From CAVWCW01 sp963753615 (GTDB lineage Bacteria; Pseudomonadota; Gammaproteobacteria; Chromatiales; Chromatiaceae), in NCBI GenBank assembly GCA_963753615.1, contig CAVWCW010000003.1, positions 248,001-312,000 on the forward strand: a stretch of DNA of 64,000 nt, read 5' to 3'. The notes under the pieces were generated by a model. That model made no database searches. It was not told where the DNA came from and saw only the letters and a list, made by a program, of their open reading frames with translations. A program made the translations under genes and the position numbers. Shown piece by piece: positions 27,566 to 35,454 of the stretch (its first letter is position 1; every line of letters begins with the position of its first letter).

Positions 27566-29836
27566 CTACTTGCGCCGCAACCAGCAGACCAGCACCAGCA
27601 ACAGTAGAACGGCGATGACGATCCAGAGCTGGAAGCTGATCTGGCGACAACAGTTATCGGCAGGCGGCACGCCGCCGGGCTTCCCGTCGGTAATGGTTAC
27701 CGAGCAGTCGGCGGAAACCGCGAGAGCGCCGACCGTCACCAAGCGTTGACCGAGGCGGGCGTCCTCGGGGATGTCCATGGTAAAGGTCGCGCTACCGGCG
27801 GCGTCGCTCATGCCGTGAGTGAGTTCGATGTCGCCGAGCAGCAGATGCTGATCGCGTTCGGGGATCAAACCCCAGGCCATTACCATTGTGGTCCCACCGC
27901 GCCGAACCTTACCGGGGTCGGTCTTGCATTCGGGATAGACCGGTGGCCGGAAATTCATCCCTGGCGTGCGCGCTCGGTCGGCGGCGTCTTTGTCAGGCCG
28001 GTTCGCGACGTACTCGACGCGAAATACCGCGTCCTCTTCGACTATCAACAGATCGGTGGGGACGATCACATCGATGCGCTCGGCAATCGGAAACTCCTCC
28101 GGCACCACGGGTGCGGGAGAGTCGGGATCATTCCCGCGGTTGCCGAATGCGAAATCGGGGATCGATTCGATTCGCACCCGCACAGCGCGCACTCGGTCGT
28201 CGTCCACCGCTTGAAATGCACCCGCTTGCGAATCGAACTCGTAGAGCCTGACGCCGGCGATCTCCGACCCTTGGAAGCGCACGCTAGCGACATGCTCCGC
28301 ACCCTCGAACTCGGTCGGGATCTCCCAATCGGCGATCGTTGCGGGCGCACCGCCGGTGGCGGAGTCGCTGTCGAGATCGAGCAGAAAGTGGTAGTCGGTA
28401 AATCCTTCGAGCCCCTTGGGGAACGGCCGGCGGGTATTCAGCGAAAACACCGTGTTGGCCCGGGCATTGTCGACTCGCAGGGCGAAGTCGGTGATGTCGA
28501 TAAATGCCAGTTCCTCCGGGACCTCACCGATCAGGTCCACCCTCGTCGCGGCCAGCGGGCGCGGTACCGGGTCGATGATGTGGTCGTCGATATTCGCCAC
28601 CGTATAGGCGCGCATGGCTTGCGCCTGCTCCGGCGTGAAGCTCGGATAGTCGGCCGTCCCCGGCCCGATATAGTTCATATTCGGGTTTCCGGAGGTTCCG
28701 TCGTCGCGCCAGCAATATTGCATCACGTTGTTGGCGTCGCAGAGCGTTCCCGGGCCGGCCCCCGGGATTCCTGCCGTCGGATCGTCACCGTTGTCCAGGA
28801 AGCCGTCCCCGTCGTCATCATGGCCGTCGCCATGGTTGAGGGTCAGCGCGTGGCCGAACTCGTGCCCAACGAGTTGCGTTTCGAATATCAGGTAGTCCGG
28901 TCCGGGCGGCAGGTACTGGGCGGGATCGTCCATGTTCGCGGCCTGCATTCCCACTGAAACGCCATGAACGGGAAACGCGATGCTGGTGTACTCCACGTCG
29001 TTGGCGCTGATCGCGGTGATGCCTTCGACCGAGGGATAACCTACGTTGTAGGTACCGGCCGGCTCGCGTATCAGGTCGAGGTACTTGACCTGTGCCGGCA
29101 GTGCTGCAAGCGGGCTGCCGGCATCACCGGCATCGATTTCACCCACCACGGTGCCCAGTGTTTCGGTCAACAGGGTGTCGCCGCCATCCACCGTGCCGTC
29201 ATTGTTTTCATCGCGGTAGATTCGTTCGCCGATATCGAACACGCCGTCGGTGTCGGTATCGACGAATTTGGCATCGGTAGGCATCGGGTGCAAGGCGCCG
29301 CCGCCGTGGCCCGGCTGTGAATCGCCAGCCGTCGGCCCGACCTGGCTGAGCAGTGTGTCGGTGCCGGGGTCGATCGAGTTGTTGCCGTTGCTGTCGAAAT
29401 AGATCGTGTCGCCCATGGTCCAGGCGTGGCGGCAGAGCCAGATGGCGTCGCTGTTTTCGGTGCCCTCGACGAGATCGCCGCCGCTCCCCAAAGGGTCGAG
29501 GATGATCGGGAAGCTCATCGGCCCGTTGCGGATCGCGTGGGTGGAGGCCGCGCGGAAGGTCATGTTCACCGCGTCCTGATAGAAGCGATCGGTGGGGCGC
29601 TCATGCCGGCGCCATAACATCGTGTCCGAAGACGCCTCGCCGATGGCGGCCGGGTTCTCCACCGATGGCGCGCCAGCTACCCCGCACCAGCGAATCGGCA
29701 CCCAGATACGCTCACCGGCGACAGCCGTGATGGACGGCAGGGCCGAAACGGCGATCAATGCAGCAGCAAGAAAAACCCGCCGGGTTGCGCGCAAGGGGGT
29801 GAAAAACAAGCGGAAACCTGCGGTTACACCAACCAT
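27566..29836 (-). CDS. Secreted metzincin-like zinc metalloprotease with C-terminal membrane anchor
   Basis: 756 residues with a signal peptide (about 18-40, RRVFLAAALIAVSALPSI). The zinc motif VGHEFGHALTLNHGDGH near residue 325 is HExxHxxGxxH-like (HEFGHALTLNH), as in M12/M43 metzincins. Acidic calcium-binding-like loops occur in DSNGNNSIDPGTD, DTDTDGVFDIGE and DDDGDGFLDNGDD. A Cys-containing region GTLCDANNVMQYCW follows the zinc site. The last 25 residues are hydrophobic and end in Arg/Lys (LWIVIAVLLLLVLVCWLRRK), a membrane anchor or sorting tail resembling MYXO-CTERM/GlyGly-like signals. Length and loop structure suggest a surface protease. It is preceded by 495 bases without a gene. Confidence 0.75.
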   Translation of the reverse strand: MVGVTAGFRLFFTPLRATRRVFLAAALIAVSALPSITAVAGERIWVPIRWCGVAGAPSVENPAAIGEASSDTMLWRRHERPTDRFYQDAVNMTFRAASTHAIRNGPMSFPIILDPLGSGGDLVEGTENSDAIWLCRHAWTMGDTIYFDSNGNNSIDPGTDTLLSQVGPTAGDSQPGHGGGALHPMPTDAKFVDTDTDGVFDIGERIYRDENNDGTVDGGDTLLTETLGTVVGEIDAGDAGSPLAALPAQVKYLDLIREPAGTYNVGYPSVEGITAISANDVEYTSIAFPVHGVSVGMQAANMDDPAQYLPPGPDYLIFETQLVGHEFGHALTLNHGDGHDDDGDGFLDNGDDPTAGIPGAGPGTLCDANNVMQYCWRDDGTSGNPNMNYIGPGTADYPSFTPEQAQAMRAYTVANIDDHIIDPVPRPLAATRVDLIGEVPEELAFIDITDFALRVDNARANTVFSLNTRRPFPKGLEGFTDYHFLLDLDSDSATGGAPATIADWEIPTEFEGAEHVASVRFQGSEIAGVRLYEFDSQAGAFQAVDDDRVRAVRVRIESIPDFAFGNRGNDPDSPAPVVPEEFPIAERIDVIVPTDLLIVEEDAVFRVEYVANRPDKDAADRARTPGMNFRPPVYPECKTDPGKVRRGGTTMVMAWGLIPERDQHLLLGDIELTHGMSDAAGSATFTMDIPEDARLGQRLVTVGALAVSADCSVTITDGKPGGVPPADNCCRQISFQLWIVIAVLLLLVLVCWLRRK

Positions 29837-30332
29837 GGCGTTCTCCCGGGACCGAAGGAAAGAGGCGTTCCTTATACCTCAGTCTAGGCAGGGGATTAGG
29901 TGGATGCAAGTTCCTGCCCAGACGAGTCTCCGCGCGATCTCGGTCAGCGGAATCCGTGGGTAGTCGGTGGGGAGCACGGGGGCGCCGGCGGATGCCAAGC
30001 GCTACCGTAATCCCCTATGGTGTGCGGCGCAGGGACCGGCGTCAGCAATGCGATCGCCAACGCCTGGACGCGGATGGGGAGCAGTCGGAGCCCGATGAGG
30101 TGCTGCTCAAGGACCCGGTCGAGTTCTGGCGTTCCCTGCTCGCCGGTCGCCCGCGCCGGTGATCGCACCCGCTTTCGCCAACGCGGTTGAAAGCCCCTCT
30201 GCGCCTGCCGTGTGCAGTGGCGAGGATCAGACGCTGGGTGCCTGTCCCCGACGACCCTATTCAGGGGTGACCTTTCTTCGCAGGCATCACGGCCCAATTT
30301 GAAATCAATCGTGTTCAATCGTCATTTCCATT
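29837..30332. other. Intergenic stretch, possible gene remnant
   Basis: 496 bases between the protease start and the IorB stop. A + frame ending near 30162 reads DEVLLKDPVEFWRSLLAGR, which looks like a real C-terminus, but no start, ribosome site or homologous body is recognisable upstream. It could be a degraded gene; I cannot identify it. No terminator hairpin with a T run was seen. Confidence 0.3.
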
Positions 30333-32543
30333 TCATGCAGCCCGCAGGTCGCTGTTTTTCAGCGGCACCTGGCGTATGCGCTTTCCCGTGGCGGCATAGA
30401 TCGCGTTGAGTACCGCCGGTGCGGCGACGACGGTGGTGGGTTCGCCGACGCCGCCCCAGAAGCCGCCCGACGGCATGATGATGACATCGACCTCGGGCAT
30501 CTCCGATATCTGCAGCATTGGATAGGTATCGAAATTGCCCTGCTCGATTCGGCCGTCCTTGACGGTGATTTCGCCGTACAGCAAGGCAGACAAGCCGAAC
30601 ACCAGGGAGCCTTCGACCTGGGCTTCGATCTGCTGCGGATTGACGGCATGGCCGGGGTCGATGGCGGCGACGATGCGGTGAATCTTGAGCTTGCCGTTGT
30701 CATCGAGGGAAATCTCGGCACAGGCAGCGGTGTAGCTGGCGAAGGATTTGAACACCGCCAGGCCGCGGTGCACGCCTTCTGGCGTGGGTTTGCCCCAGCC
30801 CACTTTTTCCGCCACCGCGTTCAGCACCGCGAGGTTTTTCGGGTGCTTCGCCATCAATTGTTGGCGGAACTCCAGCGGGTCCTTGCCGGCGGCGTGGGCC
30901 AGTTCGTCGATAAAGCATTCCAAGTAGATTGCATTCTGATGGGCATTCACGGCCCGCCAGGCGCCCGGCGGCACCGGCGGGTTGCGCATCGCATGCTCGA
31001 CCCGCAGGTTCGGTATGCTGTAGCCAATGGAGTGATCGCCACCGAGCATTTCTTCATCTACAAAGCCCTGGAAGGTGACCATGTCCGCACCGTTCCAGGC
31101 TTGCAGCATCTGCGGCCTTATGACGGCAAAGATCGAATGCCCCGAGATGCGCACCTGCAGTCCGGCCAGGTTGCCGTCGGCGTCCAGCCCGCCGACCAGT
31201 TTGCACTTCGTGACCGGATGATAGTGGTCGTGCTGTATGTCCTCCTCGCGCGACCACAGCAGCTTGACCGGCGTGCCGGGAAGCCGCTTCGCGATCGTGA
31301 CCACCTGCGTAACATAGTCGTGTATCGAACGGCGGCCGAAGCCGCCGCCGAGGTGGATCTTATAGACTTCGCACTGTTCCGCCGGCAGCCCTGCCGCTGC
31401 GGCCGTGTCCTGCAGCGCGGTTTCGCCGTTCTGGGTCGGACACCAGACCTCGCAGCGCTCCTCGGTCCAGCGCGCGGTCGCATTCATCGGCTCCATGCAA
31501 GCGTGGGCCTGGTACGGATAGCTGTAGGTCGCCTCGACGATTTTCGCGGCACCTTTGAGGGCCGCGCCGGCATCGCCGGCCTGGTTGCCGATAAACACAT
31601 CGTCCGCGCTAAGTCCTTCGGTGAGCATTTGGTCGATCGAGGCACTGCTCATCTTCGCGTTCGGGCCTTCGTTCCATTGGATCGGCAGCGCGTCAAGTGC
31701 GGTCTTGGCATGCCACCAAGTGTCGGCGACCACGGCGACGGCATTGTCACCCACTTGCACCACCTCGTGTACACCTGGGCGCTTGCTGATCGCGGCGGCG
31801 TCGAAACTGGCGACGGTGCCGCCGAACACCGGGCAGGCCTTGATCGCGGCATTGAGCATTCCGGGCAACTGCAGGTCCGCGCTGTAGACCTGTTTGCCGG
31901 TGAGTTTGTCCTGCGTGTCCAGACGTTTGACCGGCTTGCCGGCGATTTTCCAGTCTATCGGGTCCTTGAGTTCGACCTCGGACGGTGGTTCCAGTTGGGC
32001 GGCCGCCGCGGCCACCTTGCCGTAGGTGATGGTGCGCTTGCTCGGGTCGTGGGTTATCACGCTCGCGGCAGTGCTGCATTCGCCGGCTGGCACGCCCCAG
32101 GCGTTGGCCGCGGCCTGTTTCAGCATTTCCCGCGCGATGGCGCCGCCTTTGCGCACGTAGTCATGGCTGGTGCGGATACCGCGGCTGCCGCCGGTCGCGA
32201 AACTGCCCCAGACGCGGTCACGGGCGAGACTCTCTCCGGGGGTCGGATACTCTGTAGTGACTTTCGACCAGTCGCATTCGAGCTCCTCGGCGACCAGTTG
32301 GGCCAAGCCGGTCAGCGTGCCTTGCCCCATCTCGGAACGGGCTATGCGGATGATCACGGTGTCGTCGGGCTCGATTACCACCCAGGCATTCACCTCAGGG
32401 GGCTCTGCGGTTGCCGTCGTTTCTGTCGCCAGTGCCCTGTTGCCCAGCGGCAGGCTGAAACCCAGCACGAAGCCTGCGCCGGTGAGGCCGGTGTGGATCA
32501 GAAATTCCCGACGCGAAATATCCACGCGTTGCTTTTTCATCAT
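30333..32543 (-). CDS. iorB: Periplasmic molybdenum hydroxylase large subunit (isoquinoline 1-oxidoreductase beta type)
   Basis: 736 residues. The N-terminus carries a twin-arginine signal (SRREFLIHTGLTGAGFVLG, residues 10-28), so the folded enzyme is exported. The body matches the IorB/aldehyde-oxidase group of the xanthine oxidase family: NQAGDAGAALKGA, EPMNATARW, HLGGGFGRRSIHDYV and, near the end, GGFWGGVGEPTTVVAAPAVL with the catalytic Glu in GVGE. These enzymes use a Mo-molybdopterin cytosine dinucleotide cofactor to hydroxylate N-heterocycles or oxidise aldehydes. The ATG overlaps the stop of the 2Fe-2S subunit gene. No cytochrome c subunit or XdhC-like maturation gene is adjacent. The substrate is unknown. 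Confidence 0.88.
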   Translation of the reverse strand: MMKKQRVDISRREFLIHTGLTGAGFVLGFSLPLGNRALATETTATAEPPEVNAWVVIEPDDTVIIRIARSEMGQGTLTGLAQLVAEELECDWSKVTTEYPTPGESLARDRVWGSFATGGSRGIRTSHDYVRKGGAIAREMLKQAAANAWGVPAGECSTAASVITHDPSKRTITYGKVAAAAAQLEPPSEVELKDPIDWKIAGKPVKRLDTQDKLTGKQVYSADLQLPGMLNAAIKACPVFGGTVASFDAAAISKRPGVHEVVQVGDNAVAVVADTWWHAKTALDALPIQWNEGPNAKMSSASIDQMLTEGLSADDVFIGNQAGDAGAALKGAAKIVEATYSYPYQAHACMEPMNATARWTEERCEVWCPTQNGETALQDTAAAAGLPAEQCEVYKIHLGGGFGRRSIHDYVTQVVTIAKRLPGTPVKLLWSREEDIQHDHYHPVTKCKLVGGLDADGNLAGLQVRISGHSIFAVIRPQMLQAWNGADMVTFQGFVDEEMLGGDHSIGYSIPNLRVEHAMRNPPVPPGAWRAVNAHQNAIYLECFIDELAHAAGKDPLEFRQQLMAKHPKNLAVLNAVAEKVGWGKPTPEGVHRGLAVFKSFASYTAACAEISLDDNGKLKIHRIVAAIDPGHAVNPQQIEAQVEGSLVFGLSALLYGEITVKDGRIEQGNFDTYPMLQISEMPEVDVIIMPSGGFWGGVGEPTTVVAAPAVLNAIYAATGKRIRQVPLKNSDLRAA

Positions 32544-33007
32544 GCCTTCTCCCGCTGGGTGAGTTCGACGGCGCGGTGAATACCGCGGCGTACGCGCTTG
32601 TAGGTCCCGCAGCGGCAGACGTTGGTGACGCCGGCGTCGATCGCCTTGTCACTCGGGTTGGGGTTGGTGCTCAGCAGCGCGGCCGCGCTCATGATCACGC
32701 CGGGTATGCAGTAGCCGCATTGCGGCGTGTCCATCTCGGCGAATGCCTGCTGCAGGGGGTGGCTGCCATCGGCGGAGAGCCCCTCGATGGTGAGGATGTC
32801 AGCGGCCGGGTCCAGCGCGTCGACGGTCACCATGCAGGAAGGCACCGCTTCGCCGTCGATCAGCACCGTGCAGGCGCCGCATTGACCGATGCCGCAACCG
32901 AACTTGGTGCCGGTCAACCCGAGCTGTTCGCGCAGCACCCATAGCAAGGGGGTGTCATCCTCGACGTCGATATCGACGGTGGCGCCGTTGATCTTCAGCT
33001 TAGCCAT
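32540..33007 (-). CDS. iorA: Molybdenum hydroxylase 2Fe-2S subunit (IorA type)
   Basis: 155 residues with two [2Fe-2S] sites. The plant-type N-terminal cluster is CGIGQCGACTVLIDG with a later CMVT, and the C-terminal cluster is QCGYCIPGV followed by NVCRCGTYKRVRRGI. It passes electrons from the molybdenum centre to an external acceptor, probably after export bound to the TAT substrate IorB, since it has no signal of its own. It is the promoter-proximal gene of a two-gene transcript. The 184 bases upstream contain no gene. Confidence 0.92.
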   Translation of the reverse strand: MAKLKINGATVDIDVEDDTPLLWVLREQLGLTGTKFGCGIGQCGACTVLIDGEAVPSCMVTVDALDPAADILTIEGLSADGSHPLQQAFAEMDTPQCGYCIPGVIMSAAALLSTNPNPSDKAIDAGVTNVCRCGTYKRVRRGIHRAVELTQREKA

Positions 33008-33217
33008 AGTGGGTCTCCGTTGTGACCGCGGGCGCAGGTCGCGGGGTGGTTGCTTGCGGCCGGCGCGTTGCGGTGGATGTTATGTGTTCGTTACTGCGCG
33101 TTTAGGGAACCAATGGGTATCTTGGTTGTGCTTACTGTTGTCCCGTTTTGAGCTAACGAGAACGGCTTGAACGCTGATTCGTTTCGATACAATGAAATCA
33201 CCACAAAGTCATAAAAA

Positions 33218-33430
33218 ATGCAAGCGGGAGCTCAGGCCTTGGCTCCTCATAATCTCGTGTTGTCTCAGTTCCTCAAGCTCGCCCCGAGGTGCGAGTTCGC
33301 GGCCCTGGAAAATCTGCGATACGAGGGCCGGAAACTGCGCAAGATGGCCCGGTGTCCACAATTCGTCGCGGCGGCACTGGTGCAGTTGGCGGGTTGGACC
33401 AATCTGGCCAGCGCTTCAACAACAGCGAAA
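33218..33430 (+). pseudogene. IS4-family transposase N-terminal fragment (DUF4372-like)
   Basis: The stretch NLVLSQFLKLAPRCEFAALE then CPQFVAAALVQLAGWTNL resembles the DUF4372 N-terminal domain of IS4-type transposases (usually QLLxxxPRHEF and QFVALLFAQLAGRxSLRD). Homology is lost after about 70 codons and the DDE catalytic domain is absent. The frame continues openly into a truncated metK copy, so the combined open frame from 33192 to 34079 is a chimera of two remnants and not a gene. Confidence 0.5.
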
Positions 33431-33524
33431 GGCAACAGAACGAGACTGTCGGCGGTCGCTTCGCCTGGGACCGAGCATTTTTTCCGGAGCGGAACGTTTA
33501 TCCCCAGCCGTTGTTTACGCCCCT

Positions 33525-34063
33525 GTGAATGACCTGGTGGTCGTGGCCGGAGAATTCTCCATCGACCCGCCGGAGCTGTTCGCTGCCCTGGAGGCCGGAA
33601 TCCCGGATCTGGTGCGCCAGGTGATCCGGGACACCGGCTACGCCGGCGGATTTCCGGACATCGACCCGGACCGTTGCGAACTCCGGCTCCAGCTTAACCG
33701 CCAGTCTGATGACGTCGGGCGCGGGGTGGAGCAGGGCGACGAGGTCCTCGGCGCCGGCGACCAGAGTCTTGTGCTTGGCTACGCCAGTGACGAGACCCCC
33801 GAGCCCGTGCCTCTGCCGCTGCTGCTCGCCCATCGCCTGGTCGAGCGCCAGGCCGAGCCGAGAAAATCCGGCGAACTGGCCTGGCTGCGGCCCGATGCCA
33901 AGAGCCAGGTCAGCGTCCGCAACCGCGACGAGCAGCCCATGGTGCCGGAGTCGCTGCGCGCCGCCGGTTTCCGCCGGCTGGTCAATCCCACCGGGCGCTT
34001 CGTGATCGGCGGCCCCGGGGCGACACCGGGCTCACCGTCCGCAAGATCATCGTCGACACCTAA
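33525..34063 (+). pseudogene. metK: Truncated S-adenosylmethionine synthetase (metK) copy
   Basis: The frame contains unmistakable MetK signatures: VVVAGEFSIDPPELF, QSDDVGRGVEQGDEVLGAGD, QSLVLGYASDETPEPVPLPL, AHRLVERQAE, LAWLRPDAKSQVSV and NPTGRFVIGGP. The first about 95 residues (ATP/Mg site SESVGEGHPDK) are missing, the part between SQVSVRNRD and RLVNPTGRF is shortened by roughly 45 residues, and a shift after GGPG moves the final TGLTVRKIIVDT into another frame, where it stops at TAA 34061. About 140 C-terminal residues are absent. The fragment is dead. It ends 20 bases before the convergent dehydrogenase gene. Confidence 0.8.
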
Positions 34064-34083
34064 TGGCAACAATGGGTGATCCA

Positions 34084-35451
34084 CTACTTCACATAGACCG
34101 TTTTTACATTGACGAACTCGCGGATTCCGAAATGAGACAGTTCGCGGCCGTACCCACTTTGCTTGATGCCGCCGAAAGGCAGCCTGGGATCGGACTTCAC
34201 GAAGTCGTTGACGAAACAGGCGCCCGCGTCCAGACGCTCGGCTGCGATGCGCTTGCCGCGTTCGAGGTCTCCGGTAAACACCGCGGCGCCGAGACCGAAC
34301 GAGCTGTCGTTGGCAACGCGCAGCCCTTCCTCTTCGTCCGCAACGGGTATGATCGCCGCCACTGGTCCGAAAAGCTCTTCTTCATAGGCCGGCATGCCCG
34401 CCTTGACGTCGGTTAGCACAGTAGGCGGGTAGAAGGCGCCCGGACCGTCTGGGATCGCACCGCCGGTCAGCAGACGGGCGCCCTTCGCCAGACTGTGTTC
34501 CACTTGGCGATGGAGGTCGTCGCGCAAATCCTCCCGCGCCTGCGGCCCCACGGTCACGCCCTCATCTTCGGGGCGACCCATGCGCGCTGCTTGCATGTGC
34601 TCGACCATTAAATCTTCGAAACGCTGCGCGAGAGGGCGAACCACGATGAATCGCTTGGCGGCGATGCAGCTCTGCCCGGAGTTGACCAGGCGGCTGGCGG
34701 CGCAGGTAGCGGCCGTTTGCTCGAGGTCGGCGTCTTCGAGCACGAGGTAAGGGTCGCTGCCGCCGAGTTCCAGAACCGTCTTCTTGAGCACGGCGCCTGC
34801 TTTGGAGGCCACTGCCTTGCCCGCCGGCGTGGAGCCGGTCAGCGTGACCGCCTGGACGTGCGGGTGCTCGATCACTGCGGGCACTCGCCCGCTGCCGATG
34901 AGAAGCGTCCGAAACAACCCGGGAGGAAATCCAGCGTCGTTGAAGGTTTCTTCGATCGCGAGCGCGCTCCCACAGACGTTGGACGCGTGTTTGAGGACCG
35001 CCGCGTTGCCCGCCATCAGCGCCGGCGCGGCGAAACGAAACACCTGCCAGAAAGGGAAGTTCCAGGGCATGACCGCAAGCACTACGCCAAGCGGCCGGAA
35101 GGCGACCCAGCTTTCGCTGGCGTCGGTCTCGATAGGCTCGTCGGCAAGGAATTTTTGCGCGTTCTCGGCATAGTAGTCACACACCCACGCGCACTTCTCT
35201 ACCTCCGCTTTGCCGCCGGCCAGGGGTTTCCCCATCTCCTCGGCCATCAATCGCGCATAGCTCGCGCTGCGCTCCCGCAGCAGCCGCGCCGCCTCCTGCA
35301 TCAGACCGGCGCGCGCTTCGGAATCGCTGTGTCGCCATTCGAGGAAGGCGTTGTGCGCCGCGTCCAGCGCCCGCTCGACACTGGCTGGGTCCATCTCCTC
35401 GTAGGTGCGGACGGTCTCGCCCGTTGCCGGGTTCACGGTTTTCATGCTCAC
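34084..35451 (-). CDS. NAD(P)-dependent succinate-semialdehyde dehydrogenase
   Basis: 455 residues, aldehyde dehydrogenase superfamily. Motifs: MPWNFPFWQVFRF (cofactor), GSTPAGKAVASKAG (Rossmann turn), VLELGGSDPYLVLEDADLEQ (catalytic Glu), NSGQSCIAAKRFIV (catalytic Cys near residue 256) and DPRLPFGGIKQSGYGREL. Length and these motifs match the 454-456-residue SSADH class. It oxidises succinic semialdehyde to succinate. The start lies 3 bases after the stop of the upstream thiamine-diphosphate enzyme gene, so the two are co-transcribed. This pairing is that of the cyanobacterial TCA-cycle bypass, in which the partner makes succinic semialdehyde from 2-oxoglutarate. Confidence 0.92.
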   Translation of the reverse strand: MSMKTVNPATGETVRTYEEMDPASVERALDAAHNAFLEWRHSDSEARAGLMQEAARLLRERSASYARLMAEEMGKPLAGGKAEVEKCAWVCDYYAENAQKFLADEPIETDASESWVAFRPLGVVLAVMPWNFPFWQVFRFAAPALMAGNAAVLKHASNVCGSALAIEETFNDAGFPPGLFRTLLIGSGRVPAVIEHPHVQAVTLTGSTPAGKAVASKAGAVLKKTVLELGGSDPYLVLEDADLEQTAATCAASRLVNSGQSCIAAKRFIVVRPLAQRFEDLMVEHMQAARMGRPEDEGVTVGPQAREDLRDDLHRQVEHSLAKGARLLTGGAIPDGPGAFYPPTVLTDVKAGMPAYEEELFGPVAAIIPVADEEEGLRVANDSSFGLGAAVFTGDLERGKRIAAERLDAGACFVNDFVKSDPRLPFGGIKQSGYGRELSHFGIREFVNVKTVYVK

Positions 35452-35454
35452 GCT

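Noticed and set aside
29944..30318. A minus-strand frame in the gap before iorB
   Set aside because: Opposite-strand open frame in a GC-rich gap with no recognisable features; the + strand C-terminus-like stretch ending near 30162 is equally unsupported.
33192..34079. A single 295-codon open frame
   Set aside because: It is a chimera: a transposase N-terminus followed by a metK middle section with deletions.
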